From Christensenellaceae bacterium OttesenSCG-928-K19 (GTDB taxonomy: Bacteria; Bacillota; Clostridia; Christensenellales; Christensenellaceae), in the NCBI GenBank assembly GCA_030266015.1, contig JAJDHD010000020.1, positions 1 to 41,216 on the forward strand: a DNA stretch of 41,216 bases. The letters are read 5' to 3'. The stretch's first letter is position 1; each line of letters opens with the position of its first letter. The translations under genes and the position numbers were made by a program. Below, piece after piece: positions 1 to 8,645 of this stretch. The notes beneath the pieces are model-generated. The model made no database searches and was not told the origin of the DNA. It saw only the letters and a program-made list of their open reading frames with translations.

Positions 1-1840
1 ACGCGAGACGGAAAAGCCTGCATTAACGACCCCGCGCGCGGAGAGGTACGGGTTAGCCGCGAAGAGCTAAACCGTTCGTTCACCGGCATTGTGTTGGAAT
101 TCACCCCTACCGAGCACTTTCAACCGGGGGGGGAAGCGCCCCAGCCTCGCAAATTACGCGAAGACACGCTTAAAAGGAAATGGCAGCATCATTGCCCTTA
201 TTATGCTGCTCAACCTGGCCATTTCCTTTGTAGGCATCTTCATTCCCATCTTTTCAAGGATATTTATGGATTATATCCTGCCCGGAAAAAATCCGGAATG
301 GTTTATCCCATTGCTTATTATCATGGCCGCCGCCCTGCTTTTCCAGTTGCTGCTAAACGCTTTGCAAAGCTCATTCTGGACAAAAATACGATGTAAAATG
401 GATGTTTCATCCGGCGCTTCCTTCATTTGGCATGTGCTGCGCTTGCCCGTCCGTTTTTTCTCTCAACGGCATATCGGTGACATCGTATACAGGCAGTCAG
501 ATAATCAAATGATTTCCGAAACATTGGTTGGCAAGCTCTCCCCCATCATTGTCCATGCTATTTTTATGGTGGTGTACCTGGTATTTATGCTTAGCTACAG
601 TGTGCTGCTCACTATTGTCAGTGTGGGGGCATACCTGCTCAACCTGCTGCTTATACGTTATATTTCGGAAAAGAACGCCAACAACGCACGCGCCGGTGAG
701 CGGGATGGCGGAATGCTGAACGCCGTCACCTCCTCTGGCTTTGAGATGATTGAATCCATCAAGGCGTCTGGCACAGAGAATTCATTTTTCAAACGCTGGG
801 CCGGCACATACGCGAAAGCGTCAAACAGCCGGATTAATTATGAACAATCAGCAAGATATTATTCTCAGTTGCCGCAAATGATTATGCAGATCATCAACAT
901 CGCCCTATTGGCAATGGGTGTGTTCCTGATTATGGACGGTCAATTTACCATCGGTATGCTGCTCGCATTCCAGGGCTACATGGCTTCTTTTGCCGCGCCA
1001 CTTAACGAAATTGCGGACGTCGGATCCACATTGGTCGAAATGCGCTTTAAAATGGAGCGTGTAAACGATGTGATGAGCTATCCCACCGATGTATCGGGCG
1101 AAGACAACCCTGCTGATACTCCACTAAAGGGTGAGGTAGCGGTTCGTGATTTGTCATTTGGCTATAATGTGTTAGACAAAGCCCTTATCACAGATTTTTC
1201 CATACATGTGCCTGCGGGAGGCAGCCTGGCGCTGACAGGCTCTTCCGGCAGCGGAAAGTCTACGCTGGCAAAGCTCCTATCAGGGCTGTATGACCCGTGG
1301 AGCGGCGAGGTTTTGTTTGACGGGAAACCAAAAGACACCTTGCCGCACGGCAAGATAACCCGCTCCATTGCAGTTGTGGATCAGGATATCGTTGTGTTTG
1401 AGGATACCATCACAAACAACATTACCATGTGGGATGAACCGGACAACGCGCGTGTTGTCGAGGTATGCAAGGCTGTGGGCATCCACCATGATATTCTTGC
1501 GAGAGAGGGCGGCTACAGCCATGTAATCTCTGAGAATGGCGGCAACTTTTCCGGTGGGCAGTTGCAAAAAATAGAAATTGCGCGCGCGCTTTATAGCGAC
1601 CCATCTGTGCTGATTATGGACGAAGCAACCAGCGCGCTCGACGCCGAGAGCGAATACACTATCATGGAAAACATCAAACGCAAGGGCATCACGCTTATAC
1701 TGATCGCACATAGGCTTTCCACCATTCGCAGCTGCGACGAGATTATATTGCTGGAGCAGGGTGTGATAAAGGAACGGGGTACGCACGAGCAGCTTATGCA
1801 GCAGGACGGCGGCTATGCCCGGCTGGTAAGGAGTTATTAA
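1..1840 (+). CDS. NHLP-type bacteriocin exporter, C39 peptidase/permease/ATPase (5' partial, frameshifted)
   Basis: Membrane exporter that cuts the leader from a peptide cargo and pumps the core out. The left edge removes the start and the catalytic Cys and His of the peptidase. What remains in frame 1 (bases 1 to about 125) is the end of a C39 peptidase, with the INDPARG stretch carrying the likely catalytic Asp and then RSFTGIVLEF. After the G8 run at 126-133 the protein continues in frame 2 with KRPSLANYAKTRL, several membrane helices and an ATPase domain: Walker A GSSGSGKST (about 1240-1265), signature FSGGQ (about 1550) and Walker B VLIMDEAT (about 1610). Dropping one G joins both halves into 612 residues. 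The order peptidase, membrane, ATPase fits the NHLP peptidase/permease/ATPase family. The apparent TTG or GTG starts at 89 and 91 are not credible. It lies 29 bases before its partner exporter gene. Confidence 0.85.
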
Positions 1841-1869
1841 CGCTTTCATGAAAAAACAGGTGACTGATT

Positions 1870-4008
1870 GTGAATAACAGCAACGGCAAACATCATAATG
1901 ACACAGTAATGCAGGATTCATTGCAGCGGCTGGCCTTCCTTGCATCCGGCAAAGCCCCTCATTCTTTTGCGTCGTCAAAAAATCCGCTTACCCGCATACT
2001 GGAATCACTGGGCGCCACGGATATTTCCGTACCTGATGATATTACAGATGACCGGGAACGCATCGAATACGCGCTGCGGCCGCATAACATTATGTACCGC
2101 GAAGTCGAGCTCGACGGCGCTTGGTGGAAGCAATCCACAGGCTCTTACCTCGCCTGGCTGGAGGATGGCACGGAGGTTGCGCTCATTCCCAACGCTATGG
2201 GAAAATACCGTTGTTATGACGAGAATGGCACGCATCCGGTTCGCGTAGACACATCCACGCCCCTCAAACGCAACGCGCTTTATTTTTATAAGTCCTTCCC
2301 TTCAAGAAAGCTCGGCGCCAAGGAAGTCTTTTCCTTCATCTGGAGCACCATCACCAAAGGCGATATCCTGCTGATTATTCTGGCAACCTTGTTTGTCAGC
2401 CTGCTTGGGCTGCTGACGCCCGCTGTAAACAAGTTGTTGTTTAATACGATTATTCCCAGCAACTTAGCGCAAAGCATCCTGCCTGCCTGTGCCCTGCTGG
2501 TGGGCGCGGCAATAGGCACACTGTTGTTCGGTGTTTTCCGCTCCCTTGTATTAACACGTATGCGGGATAAGATTTCCGTTACTGTAGAAAATGCCACCAT
2601 GGCCCGGATTTTTTCGTTGCCCGCGTCTTTTTTCAAAAAATATTCCTCCGGCGACCTGCTTGTCCGACAAGACAGCGTTAATTCATTGGTGCAAAAGCTT
2701 TCTGAAATTTTATTCACCACATTGCTTTCCGCGCTTTTTTCCCTGGTTTATGTTTTCCAGATGAACGTTTACGCTCCTTCGTTGGTTGTGCCGGGCATCC
2801 TTATTTCACTTGCCATGCTGGCTCTTATTATCGCAACCGCAATGATACAGACAAGGCTGAGCCGGCGTTCCATCAAGCTATCCGCAAAGCTACGCAGCAT
2901 TGTGCTGGGCCTGTTTGGCGGCGTGCAAAAAATCAAGCTGGCAGGAGCAGAAAAACGGGCATTTTCCAAATGGGCGGATGTATATGCGCAGGATGCGGAA
3001 ATCCGCCACCGCCCCCCCGCTGTAATTAAGTATAACAGCGCAATTTCCACCGCTTTAACATTGCTGGGAACCATTGTCCTGTTCTGGTTTGCAGATACAT
3101 CCGACGTCAGCACATCCGATTACATTGCTTTTTCAGCCGCATATGGGTCTGTATCGGCCGCGCTACTATCACTTGGCGGAATTGTGTCTCAGCTGGCCTC
3201 AATAAAGCCCCAGATAGAAATGGCAAAGCCCCTGTTCGATGAAACACCGGAAACAGACAGTCAAAAAAAGCAGGTCACATCGCTTACTGGGCGGATGGAG
3301 ATGTCCAACATTTTTTTCCGCTATGACGAAGAAGCACCCAGTTATTTGCTGGATGATTTCAGCTTGCAGGTGCACCCCGGCGAATATATTGCCATCGTAG
3401 GCAAGAGCGGCTGCGGAAAGTCAACGTTGATGCGCCTTTTAACTGGCCTGGAAACCCCTGAAACAGGCGCGATTTACTATGACGGAGAAAACCTAGAAGA
3501 CCTGAATGTACGCAGTGTCAGGCGCCGGTTTGGCATTGTTTTGCAAAAAGACAAGCTGTTTTCCGGCACGATTTTTGATAACATATCCATTACCCGCCCT
3601 GGCATGACGGAGAAAGAAGCCTGGAACGCCGCAACGCTGGCCGGGATTGCAGCTGATATTGAGGAGATGCCCATGGGTATGTATACGGTGATTAGCGAGG
3701 GCTCTGGCAGCATTTCCGGCGGGCAACGCCAACGATTGCTGATTGCACGCGCCATTGCCGGACAACCGGATATCCTACTGTTCGACGAAGCAACCAGCGC
3801 GCTCGATAATATTACACAGGAAAAAGTCGCCAAAAACATTGCGGCGTTGGGCTGCACGCGAATTGTCATCGCGCACCGGCTCTCCACCGTGCGCGAATGC
3901 GACCGCATACTGTTGCTGGATAACGGCAAAATATTGGAAGAAGGCAGCTATGACGAACTGATGGAACGAAAAGGCAGATTTTACGAATTTGTATTGAGGC
4001 AGGTATAA
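1870..4008 (+). CDS. NHLP-type bacteriocin export ABC transporter, permease/ATPase subunit
   Basis: Second half of a paired peptide exporter; it lacks a peptidase. The N-terminal 150 or so residues form the extra cytosolic domain typical of this subunit, with a WWKQSTGSYLAW segment and a VALIPNAMGKYRCYD stretch. A six-helix membrane domain follows at about residues 160-440 and an ATPase domain at about 475-710, with Walker A GKSGCGKST near 510, signature SGGQRQR near 615 and Walker B ILLFDEAT near 635. The length of 712 residues fits the family. The start is a GTG at 1870 with AACAGGTGACTG upstream, so the ribosome site is weak and the exact start is slightly uncertain. It probably works as a complex with the C39-bearing subunit just upstream, and the lipoprotein gene starts 6 bases after its stop. 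Confidence 0.88.
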   Translation: MNNSNGKHHNDTVMQDSLQRLAFLASGKAPHSFASSKNPLTRILESLGATDISVPDDITDDRERIEYALRPHNIMYREVELDGAWWKQSTGSYLAWLEDGTEVALIPNAMGKYRCYDENGTHPVRVDTSTPLKRNALYFYKSFPSRKLGAKEVFSFIWSTITKGDILLIILATLFVSLLGLLTPAVNKLLFNTIIPSNLAQSILPACALLVGAAIGTLLFGVFRSLVLTRMRDKISVTVENATMARIFSLPASFFKKYSSGDLLVRQDSVNSLVQKLSEILFTTLLSALFSLVYVFQMNVYAPSLVVPGILISLAMLALIIATAMIQTRLSRRSIKLSAKLRSIVLGLFGGVQKIKLAGAEKRAFSKWADVYAQDAEIRHRPPAVIKYNSAISTALTLLGTIVLFWFADTSDVSTSDYIAFSAAYGSVSAALLSLGGIVSQLASIKPQIEMAKPLFDETPETDSQKKQVTSLTGRMEMSNIFFRYDEEAPSYLLDDFSLQVHPGEYIAIVGKSGCGKSTLMRLLTGLETPETGAIYYDGENLEDLNVRSVRRRFGIVLQKDKLFSGTIFDNISITRPGMTEKEAWNAATLAGIAADIEEMPMGMYTVISEGSGSISGGQRQRLLIARAIAGQPDILLFDEATSALDNITQEKVAKNIAALGCTRIVIAHRLSTVRECDRILLLDNGKILEEGSYDELMERKGRFYEFVLRQV

Positions 4009-4014
4009 CCATAA

Positions 4015-5175
4015 ATGAAAATAATTAAAAGAATCGCGCTTACACTCGCCACAGCCTTTGCACTTTTAGTAGCATTGACGGGCTGTTCCGGCAGCACCGG
4101 AAAAGACTCCATACGCATTGCGCTGGTGGGAATGCAGGAGTCGTCTGTCCTTGTGGAAAAATATGAAACCGGTATGCTGATGGCCGCCGAAGAGTATAAT
4201 GGAGCCTTTGGGCCAATCGAAATCGTAGTGGACAACACCGCCGAATCTGACGAGCAGGCACGCGCCGTGCTGGGCAGGATGACCGACGATTCCTCCATCA
4301 CAGCCGTCGTATGCTTGTATAGCTATGACTTGACCGCCGAAAGCATCTGGGATATGGAAAACGCGCAAAAAGCATTTTTCGCGCCACAGGGATATTATAC
4401 AGAGCTTGCCGTGAATAGTGGAGAAACCTTCTTCCCCTTTTCTTTGAGCGCACCACATCTTGGGTATTCCATGGGGCGGTATGCCGTTGAGCATGGGCTG
4501 AAAAAAGTTGGTTGCTTCCACAGCGGCACGCAGCCCGAGATTGATCAGGCAACTTTTTTTGACAGCGCCGCCATCTATGACGGGACGCGGATTGTCAGCT
4601 CTCTTTCCGAGCCCTGCACAACACGGGATATTTCCGCTACCTACGCCACTTGGCAGGCTCTTGATGTGGATGCTGTTTTTGTCCCCTATTACAATTACTA
4701 TTATTCCGGCGCAGATATTGTGCGGGATATTCAAAAAGAACTTCCCGGTTTGCCAATCCTGGGAAGCTTCTCTATTGATTCTGACTGGACAAGAGAAATT
4801 GCGTTGGAGCTGGACGGCGTGGTGATCCCCGCAAAATACCCCATACAAAAAACGTCGGAATCGGAGCAATGGAAGAGCCTGTTCGAGCAAAAATACAATG
4901 ATACGCCTGAAAATGAACATGTGCAGGGCTATGACATCGTAAACATCATTGCGCAGTGCCACACAGGTGACGCAACAGAGCTTTCCTCCAGCATCCGCAG
5001 CAAGGCAACTACCCTAACGGGCGTTGCCGGCAATACCATTCGATTTCTGTTGTCAGATAACGCTATTTATCCGCCGGAATATGGCGAGGAACTTGAAAAT
5101 GACCAAATGCAACCTGCCTACGAGTATCTGACCATCCGTGAAGGTAAATTACTCCCCCTGCCAGGGGAGGATTGA
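4015..5175 (+). CDS. Lipoprotein, type 1 periplasmic-binding-protein fold (ABC substrate-binding)
   Basis: Predicted surface lipoprotein that binds a small ligand. Residues 1-24 are a signal peptide with a lipobox LTGC (Cys24). The mature part opens with IRIALVGMQESSV, then YETGMLMAAEEYNG, the usual start of the Leu/Ile/Val or amide-binding type 1 fold, and it runs full length to 386 residues. The gene follows the exporter ATPase by 6 bases, so it is almost certainly in the same transcript. A binding lipoprotein is normally paired with an importer, and no importer permease is present here. It may instead sense a peptide or signal, or protect the producer, but that is inference. No own ribosome site stands out beyond AGGTATAACC, which suggests translational coupling to the gene before it. 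Confidence 0.8.
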   Translation: MKIIKRIALTLATAFALLVALTGCSGSTGKDSIRIALVGMQESSVLVEKYETGMLMAAEEYNGAFGPIEIVVDNTAESDEQARAVLGRMTDDSSITAVVCLYSYDLTAESIWDMENAQKAFFAPQGYYTELAVNSGETFFPFSLSAPHLGYSMGRYAVEHGLKKVGCFHSGTQPEIDQATFFDSAAIYDGTRIVSSLSEPCTTRDISATYATWQALDVDAVFVPYYNYYYSGADIVRDIQKELPGLPILGSFSIDSDWTREIALELDGVVIPAKYPIQKTSESEQWKSLFEQKYNDTPENEHVQGYDIVNIIAQCHTGDATELSSSIRSKATTLTGVAGNTIRFLLSDNAIYPPEYGEELENDQMQPAYEYLTIREGKLLPLPGED

Positions 5176-5200
5176 TGCAATATCCTGCTCTTCATTCTGC

Positions 5201-5224
5201 GCCCGGCAAAATAAAAAGCCGGGC
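5201..5224. terminator. Hairpin between convergent genes
   Basis: GCCCGGC (5201-5207) and GCCGGGC (5218-5224) form a 7-bp stem with an A-rich 10-base loop. It lies between the stop of the lipoprotein gene and the stop of the facing small gene. There is no U-tract on either strand, so termination is possible but not assured. Confidence 0.4.
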
Positions 5225-5247
5225 AAATTCACCGCAGTACTTTGGTA

Positions 5248-5463
5248 CTACGAATCACTTTGTTGCTTTTCTTTTTCCCGATGTTTCTTTTCGCCAGCTA
5301 CGCCTGCGGCCTGTACAAAACCCAGGCTGTCATCGCTCAGGCTTACCCTTCCCGCGGATTTTACAGAAAACGCCATATGCGCGTTTTTAAAAAGCCTCTC
5401 TTTCAAATCGCTTTCTGCCGAAAAATCAAAATCACTTTTTGAGAACTTGCTTTCGCCGTCCAT
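5248..5463 (-). CDS. Small leader-peptide-like protein, candidate exporter cargo
   Basis: A 71-residue protein read from ATG at 5463, with a perfect AGGAGG seven bases upstream (AGGAGGAAGGACGATG). The N-terminal half is charged and helical in character (MDGESKFSKSDFDFS, then DLKERLFKNAHMAFSV). Residues 42-53 read LSDDSLGFVQAA, which matches in spacing the double-glycine leader pattern LSxxELxxVxGG, with Ala-Ala in place of Gly-Gly. The tail after that point (residues 54-71) is short, very polar and has no Cys. Peptides with such leaders are substrates of C39 exporters, and an exporter pair ends just upstream on the other strand. The name and function are inferred; no family is claimed. It could also be a signalling peptide rather than a bacteriocin. 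Confidence 0.6.
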   Translation of the reverse strand: MDGESKFSKSDFDFSAESDLKERLFKNAHMAFSVKSAGRVSLSDDSLGFVQAAGVAGEKKHREKEKQQSDS

Positions 5464-5984
5464 CGTCCTTCCTCCTATGCTACCAGCAAACTCTGCGCTG
5501 TTGGATTGTATACAAAGCTTCCCGACAGGCCGAAAGCCCTGCGCCATACGCAAGGCCAGTTCGCCACAGTTCCATATAATAGAGTACCCTTTCCACGTCC
5601 GCCAGTCAATACTGACCAGCTTCCTGTCGATAGATACATAAAGTTTTTCATAGCGGCCCTGCCTCTTGTTTTCCTCATTCTTCCCTGTCCATATGCGGTT
5701 TTCACAATCCTTTCCTTCGCAAAGAATTCCTTCCTGTTTATGTTTCTCAATAAGTTATACGTACCCTTCACAAAAGTATCTCACCCTATCCTGTTTTTTT
5801 TGCACATCATTCTATAGATTGCCATTCATGTGCATACCCCACTGCTAAAATCCAATCTCATGCGATAACACCTTTCGCTATTTTTTCACCCGTATCGCCA
5901 GCGATGCAACTGTCAGTGTTTTGTCCGCTCAAAAAGACAAGCACCAAGGTATAATCAGGTCAAAGGAAAGGGAAAGGAAGGAAT
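5464..5984. other. Intergenic region with an unassigned open frame
   Basis: Upstream of the small minus-strand gene the same frame stays open for about 95 codons (5464 to about 5755), but it has no plausible start codon. A second minus frame runs 5475-5771 and ends with TAG directly before the AGGAGG of the small gene. Neither matches a family I know, and I do not call a gene. Before the protease gene a lone TATAAT lies at 5950-5955 without a matching -35 box. Confidence 0.3.
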
Positions 5985-7280
5985 ATGATGATGCAGTTTA
6001 AAAAAACACGGATGCTCTTGATCTTTAGCTTGTTTATTCTCACTTTAGCTCTCACTTCCTGCTTTGGAACCGGGACTCCGGCACAAAACACGGAAGCGAC
6101 AACTGCTGAAGCAACCGCAAACGAAGAAGCTTCAACCTATACCGTTACGTTTGACCTTAACGGTGGTACGCTGGTCAGCGGCGAGCTTGAACAGCAGGTG
6201 GAAGAAGGAGGCTCAGCAACAGCGCCCCAGGCGGAAAATGACGGGGCAGAGCTTACATGGGACGGCGATTTTACATACGTCTCCTCAAATATCACAGTAA
6301 CCGCCCAATGGGAGAAAAAAGAACTGACGTCAACCGAGGTCGCGGACATTGTGCAAAAGGGTACGGTATCCATCAACTGTGAATACTATAACGGATCGAC
6401 CGGCGGTGGATCAGGCTTTTTCATTGATAACGAGGGCACAATCGTCACATCCTACCATGTGATCGAATACGCGGCGGACATTAATGTGGAAGTGCCCGAT
6501 GGCGGAAAATATGATGTGGAGTCGGTGATTGCGTTCAGTGAACTCAACGACCTTGCGAAATTAAAAATCAACATGCAGGATTCGCCGGGATTAACGATTT
6601 CCACAGATGAAGTGAAAGTGGGAGAAGCGGTGTATGCCAACGGCTCTGCGCTGGGAACATTGAGCGGAACATTTACAAGCGGCACCGTGTCCAGCGCATC
6701 CCGGGATGTAAATGGGATCGATTGTATCCAGATGGACGCGGCGATTTCCTCCGGCAACAGCGGCGGCCCACTGGTAAATTCTTACGCGGAAGTTATCGGT
6801 GTAAACGCAATGTCTTATGTGGAGGGCGAAAACCTGAACCTTGCCGTTAAGATTAACAACCTTGAGGACTTGGCGGACAACGAGGTAAACTATTCCGTCA
6901 AATCTTATGAAGAATGGATTATGAAGGAATCCGACCGCTCTTATTCCTTGTATGATCCTTCTTTGGAGGGCACCTATTATTCCACCATCAACACATACAC
7001 CTCTGTGACTGGCCAAAGCTGTGTTGCTTCTGTGGATTTTGATGGTGAAACTTATGACGGTTATGTGGATGGATGTGAATATTACGCATATGAATATGTT
7101 GCGGCAGAGGCAGACCAATATGTTGAATACCTGAACAGCAAAGGATTTTCCTTTGACGAGCGCGAGGAGTTTGACGAAGGGGTTTCCTACTATTACTATA
7201 ATGACTGGAACGGGGCGTTTGTAGATATGTTCCAGGATCATGATGGGTATCTTTCGATTTGGGTCTACTATCTTTATTAA
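5985..7280 (+). CDS. Trypsin-like serine protease lipoprotein with N-terminal InlB-type repeat
   Basis: Secreted, membrane-anchored protease. The signal peptide ends in lipobox LTSC (Cys26) and a Thr/Ala/Glu-rich linker follows. Residues about 53-110 (TVTFDLNGGTL ... ITVTAQWE) look like one repeat of the InlB B/Listeria-Bacteroides type used on cell surfaces. Residues about 120-300 form an HtrA-like trypsin domain with His158 (TSYHVIEYA), Asp189 (ELNDLAKLKI) and Ser259 (SSGNSGGPLV), so the triad is complete. No PDZ domain is present; the C-terminal 120 residues are Tyr-rich and acidic and unknown to me. The ribosome site is GGAAAGGAAGGAAT before ATGATG. The substrate is unknown. It stands alone, closed by a strong terminator. 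Confidence 0.85.
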   Translation: MMMQFKKTRMLLIFSLFILTLALTSCFGTGTPAQNTEATTAEATANEEASTYTVTFDLNGGTLVSGELEQQVEEGGSATAPQAENDGAELTWDGDFTYVSSNITVTAQWEKKELTSTEVADIVQKGTVSINCEYYNGSTGGGSGFFIDNEGTIVTSYHVIEYAADINVEVPDGGKYDVESVIAFSELNDLAKLKINMQDSPGLTISTDEVKVGEAVYANGSALGTLSGTFTSGTVSSASRDVNGIDCIQMDAAISSGNSGGPLVNSYAEVIGVNAMSYVEGENLNLAVKINNLEDLADNEVNYSVKSYEEWIMKESDRSYSLYDPSLEGTYYSTINTYTSVTGQSCVASVDFDGETYDGYVDGCEYYAYEYVAAEADQYVEYLNSKGFSFDEREEFDEGVSYYYYNDWNGAFVDMFQDHDGYLSIWVYYLY

Positions 7281-7323
7281 TCAGCCCACTTAAGCAGAAA
7301 TCTTTTTATAGTTAAAATCACAC

Positions 7324-7372
7324 GACAGCTCCGGGAATACATAGAGATTTCCGGGGCTGTCTTTTTCTTTTT
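7324..7372 (+). terminator. Intrinsic terminator after the protease gene
   Basis: GACAGCTCCGG (7324-7334) pairs with CCGGGGCTGTC (7351-7361), followed by a T-rich run 7362-7372. Classic factor-independent shape, 44 bases after the stop codon. Confidence 0.9.
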
Positions 7373-7434
7373 GTTCCAGAATAATGCCAAACCGCCCGGC
7401 ATATGCGCAATACTCTAGCCTGTTGCAAAAAAGT

Positions 7435-7463
7435 TTGACTGGGAAGGACAAATAAGATAGAAT
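7435..7463 (+). promoter_or_regulatory. Near-consensus sigma-A promoter
   Basis: TTGACT (7435-7440), a 17-base spacer and TAGAAT (7458-7463). It is correctly placed to drive the small gene starting at 7587, giving a leader of roughly 115 bases. The rest of the interval 7373-7586 shows nothing else. Confidence 0.65.
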
Positions 7464-7586
7464 ATCTTTACACGGAAATTTCCAATTTCCTGGCGTTCAG
7501 CCAAATGCGCATTTTCCGGGCATAATTCCTGAACTTTATATCATTATTATTTTGATTATTTTATACACCAAACAGGGGGAAACAGC

Positions 7587-7997
7587 ATGAGCATCACAGT
7601 AAAAAAAGAAAACATTGACGAATATATGAAGATTATGGAGCTGGAAGCAACCGGCGATTACCTTTATGCACAAATGCTGCCCGCAGGCCAGCAGGTGATA
7701 TATGCCCAGGTTGGCCTGACCCCGCTTGCCATAAAGAATATCGTGCTTGCGTTTACAAAAGAGTTGATTTTGTTGATTGAGCTTGACCCGGTTGGTCATT
7801 TTATTGCCAGGCACACCTCTCTTGCCCTAAAAGACATTGAGAGTTTAGAATTCAAAAAGAAATGGATGCAAAGCAGCCTTATAATTAAAACAGCCAAATA
7901 CAGAGACATTGTGCTGAAAATACCGAATGAACTTGCAAACATGGCATGGCAAAAGCCAAACCTTGAAAAATTAATTGCCAATAGCTGGAGCGTATAG
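7587..7997 (+). CDS. Hypothetical protein, 136 residues
   Basis: I do not recognise this protein. It is soluble in character, with no signal peptide. A central hydrophobic stretch (KNIVLAFTKELILLIELD, about residues 50-67) looks like beta strands of a folded domain rather than a membrane span. The pattern of alternating strands ending in a helix (ELANMAWQKPNLEKLIANSW) is reminiscent of PH-like domains of small Gram-positive proteins, but that is only an impression. A ribosome site (CAGGGGGAAACAGC) precedes the ATG and a near-consensus promoter lies about 125 bases upstream, so the gene is very likely real and is transcribed alone. Confidence 0.75.
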   Translation: MSITVKKENIDEYMKIMELEATGDYLYAQMLPAGQQVIYAQVGLTPLAIKNIVLAFTKELILLIELDPVGHFIARHTSLALKDIESLEFKKKWMQSSLIIKTAKYRDIVLKIPNELANMAWQKPNLEKLIANSWSV

Positions 7998-8321
7998 CAC
8001 CTGCTCATTTAAGCTCCGTATCCACATCGTGAAACACAAGCCCCTCCGCTATGCAAGCGCCATCAAACCAGAACCATGTTTGTTCCCTTGCCAGTGCCGG
8101 GGCTTTCGTATAATCACGGCGTCATACTTCACATGTACCGCAAACGGGTACACTCCCCCAATTATTAAAAACTAAGCCCATTGGGCAACACGCCCCTATG
8201 AAATGGCACATTAACCGCAGGCTATAATGAAATCGGATTCTTATTTTCCATTTCTGGCCAGCATAAGGGAAAAACGCAGTAAAATCATGGGGAAATTGGC
8301 GTAATTCATGAAATATTCGAA
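7998..8321. other. Intergenic region without recognisable gene
   Basis: No credible reading frame with a ribosome site was found between the hypothetical gene and the leader of the oxidoreductase operon. No clear terminator hairpin was seen for the upstream gene. Confidence 0.5.
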
Positions 8322-8349
8322 TTGGTAAATCACATTATTGTTTTATATA
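8322..8349 (+). promoter_or_regulatory. Possible promoter of the oxidoreductase operon
   Basis: TTGGTA (8322-8327), a 16-base spacer and TATATA (8344-8349). The match is moderate. If used, transcripts carry an untranslated leader of almost 300 bases. Confidence 0.35.
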
Positions 8350-8373
8350 CTGAGTATACTGAAGGATATTTCT

Positions 8374-8609
8374 AACGAAAGCTTCGGCAGATGACCGGTG
8401 TTTTCGTTTCTTAAGCTACAACTGTTTTTTATGCGGTAATCGCGGGCATGGTTCCGCGGATTATAAATTCATAAGATATCGCAAGACCGCATAGTTGCAC
8501 TGTAATTTTAATTTTACATACAAAATAATATAACAAGGGGAAAGTCCCTGCATACCGGTATCCGTTTTTTGTTACACCATAATCGGATTTCCAAACCGAA
8601 AAGGCAGGG
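8374..8609 (+). promoter_or_regulatory. Long structured 5' leader of the oxidoreductase operon
   Basis: Three successive inverted-repeat blocks lie upstream of the first gene. Block one is AACGAAA (8374-8380) with TTTCGTT (8402-8408) and an inner CGG/CCG. Block two is ATGCGGT (8431-8437) with ACCGCAT (8486-8492), enclosing CGCGG/CCGCG (8441-8445, 8454-8458). Block three is CCCTGC (8546-8551) with GCAGGG (8604-8609), enclosing ATCCG/CGGAT (8560-8564, 8584-8588). The ribosome site AAGGAGG follows. Block one could be an attenuator, since TTTTCGTTTCTT follows. I match it to no known riboswitch. Confidence 0.4.
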
Positions 8610-8645
8610 GAAACGAGAAACTCATAAGGAGGTCTAGAGGACACA

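Noticed and set aside
4066-4962. A 298-codon minus-strand open frame
   Set aside because: Opposite to the binding lipoprotein, no ribosome site, no recognisable domain.
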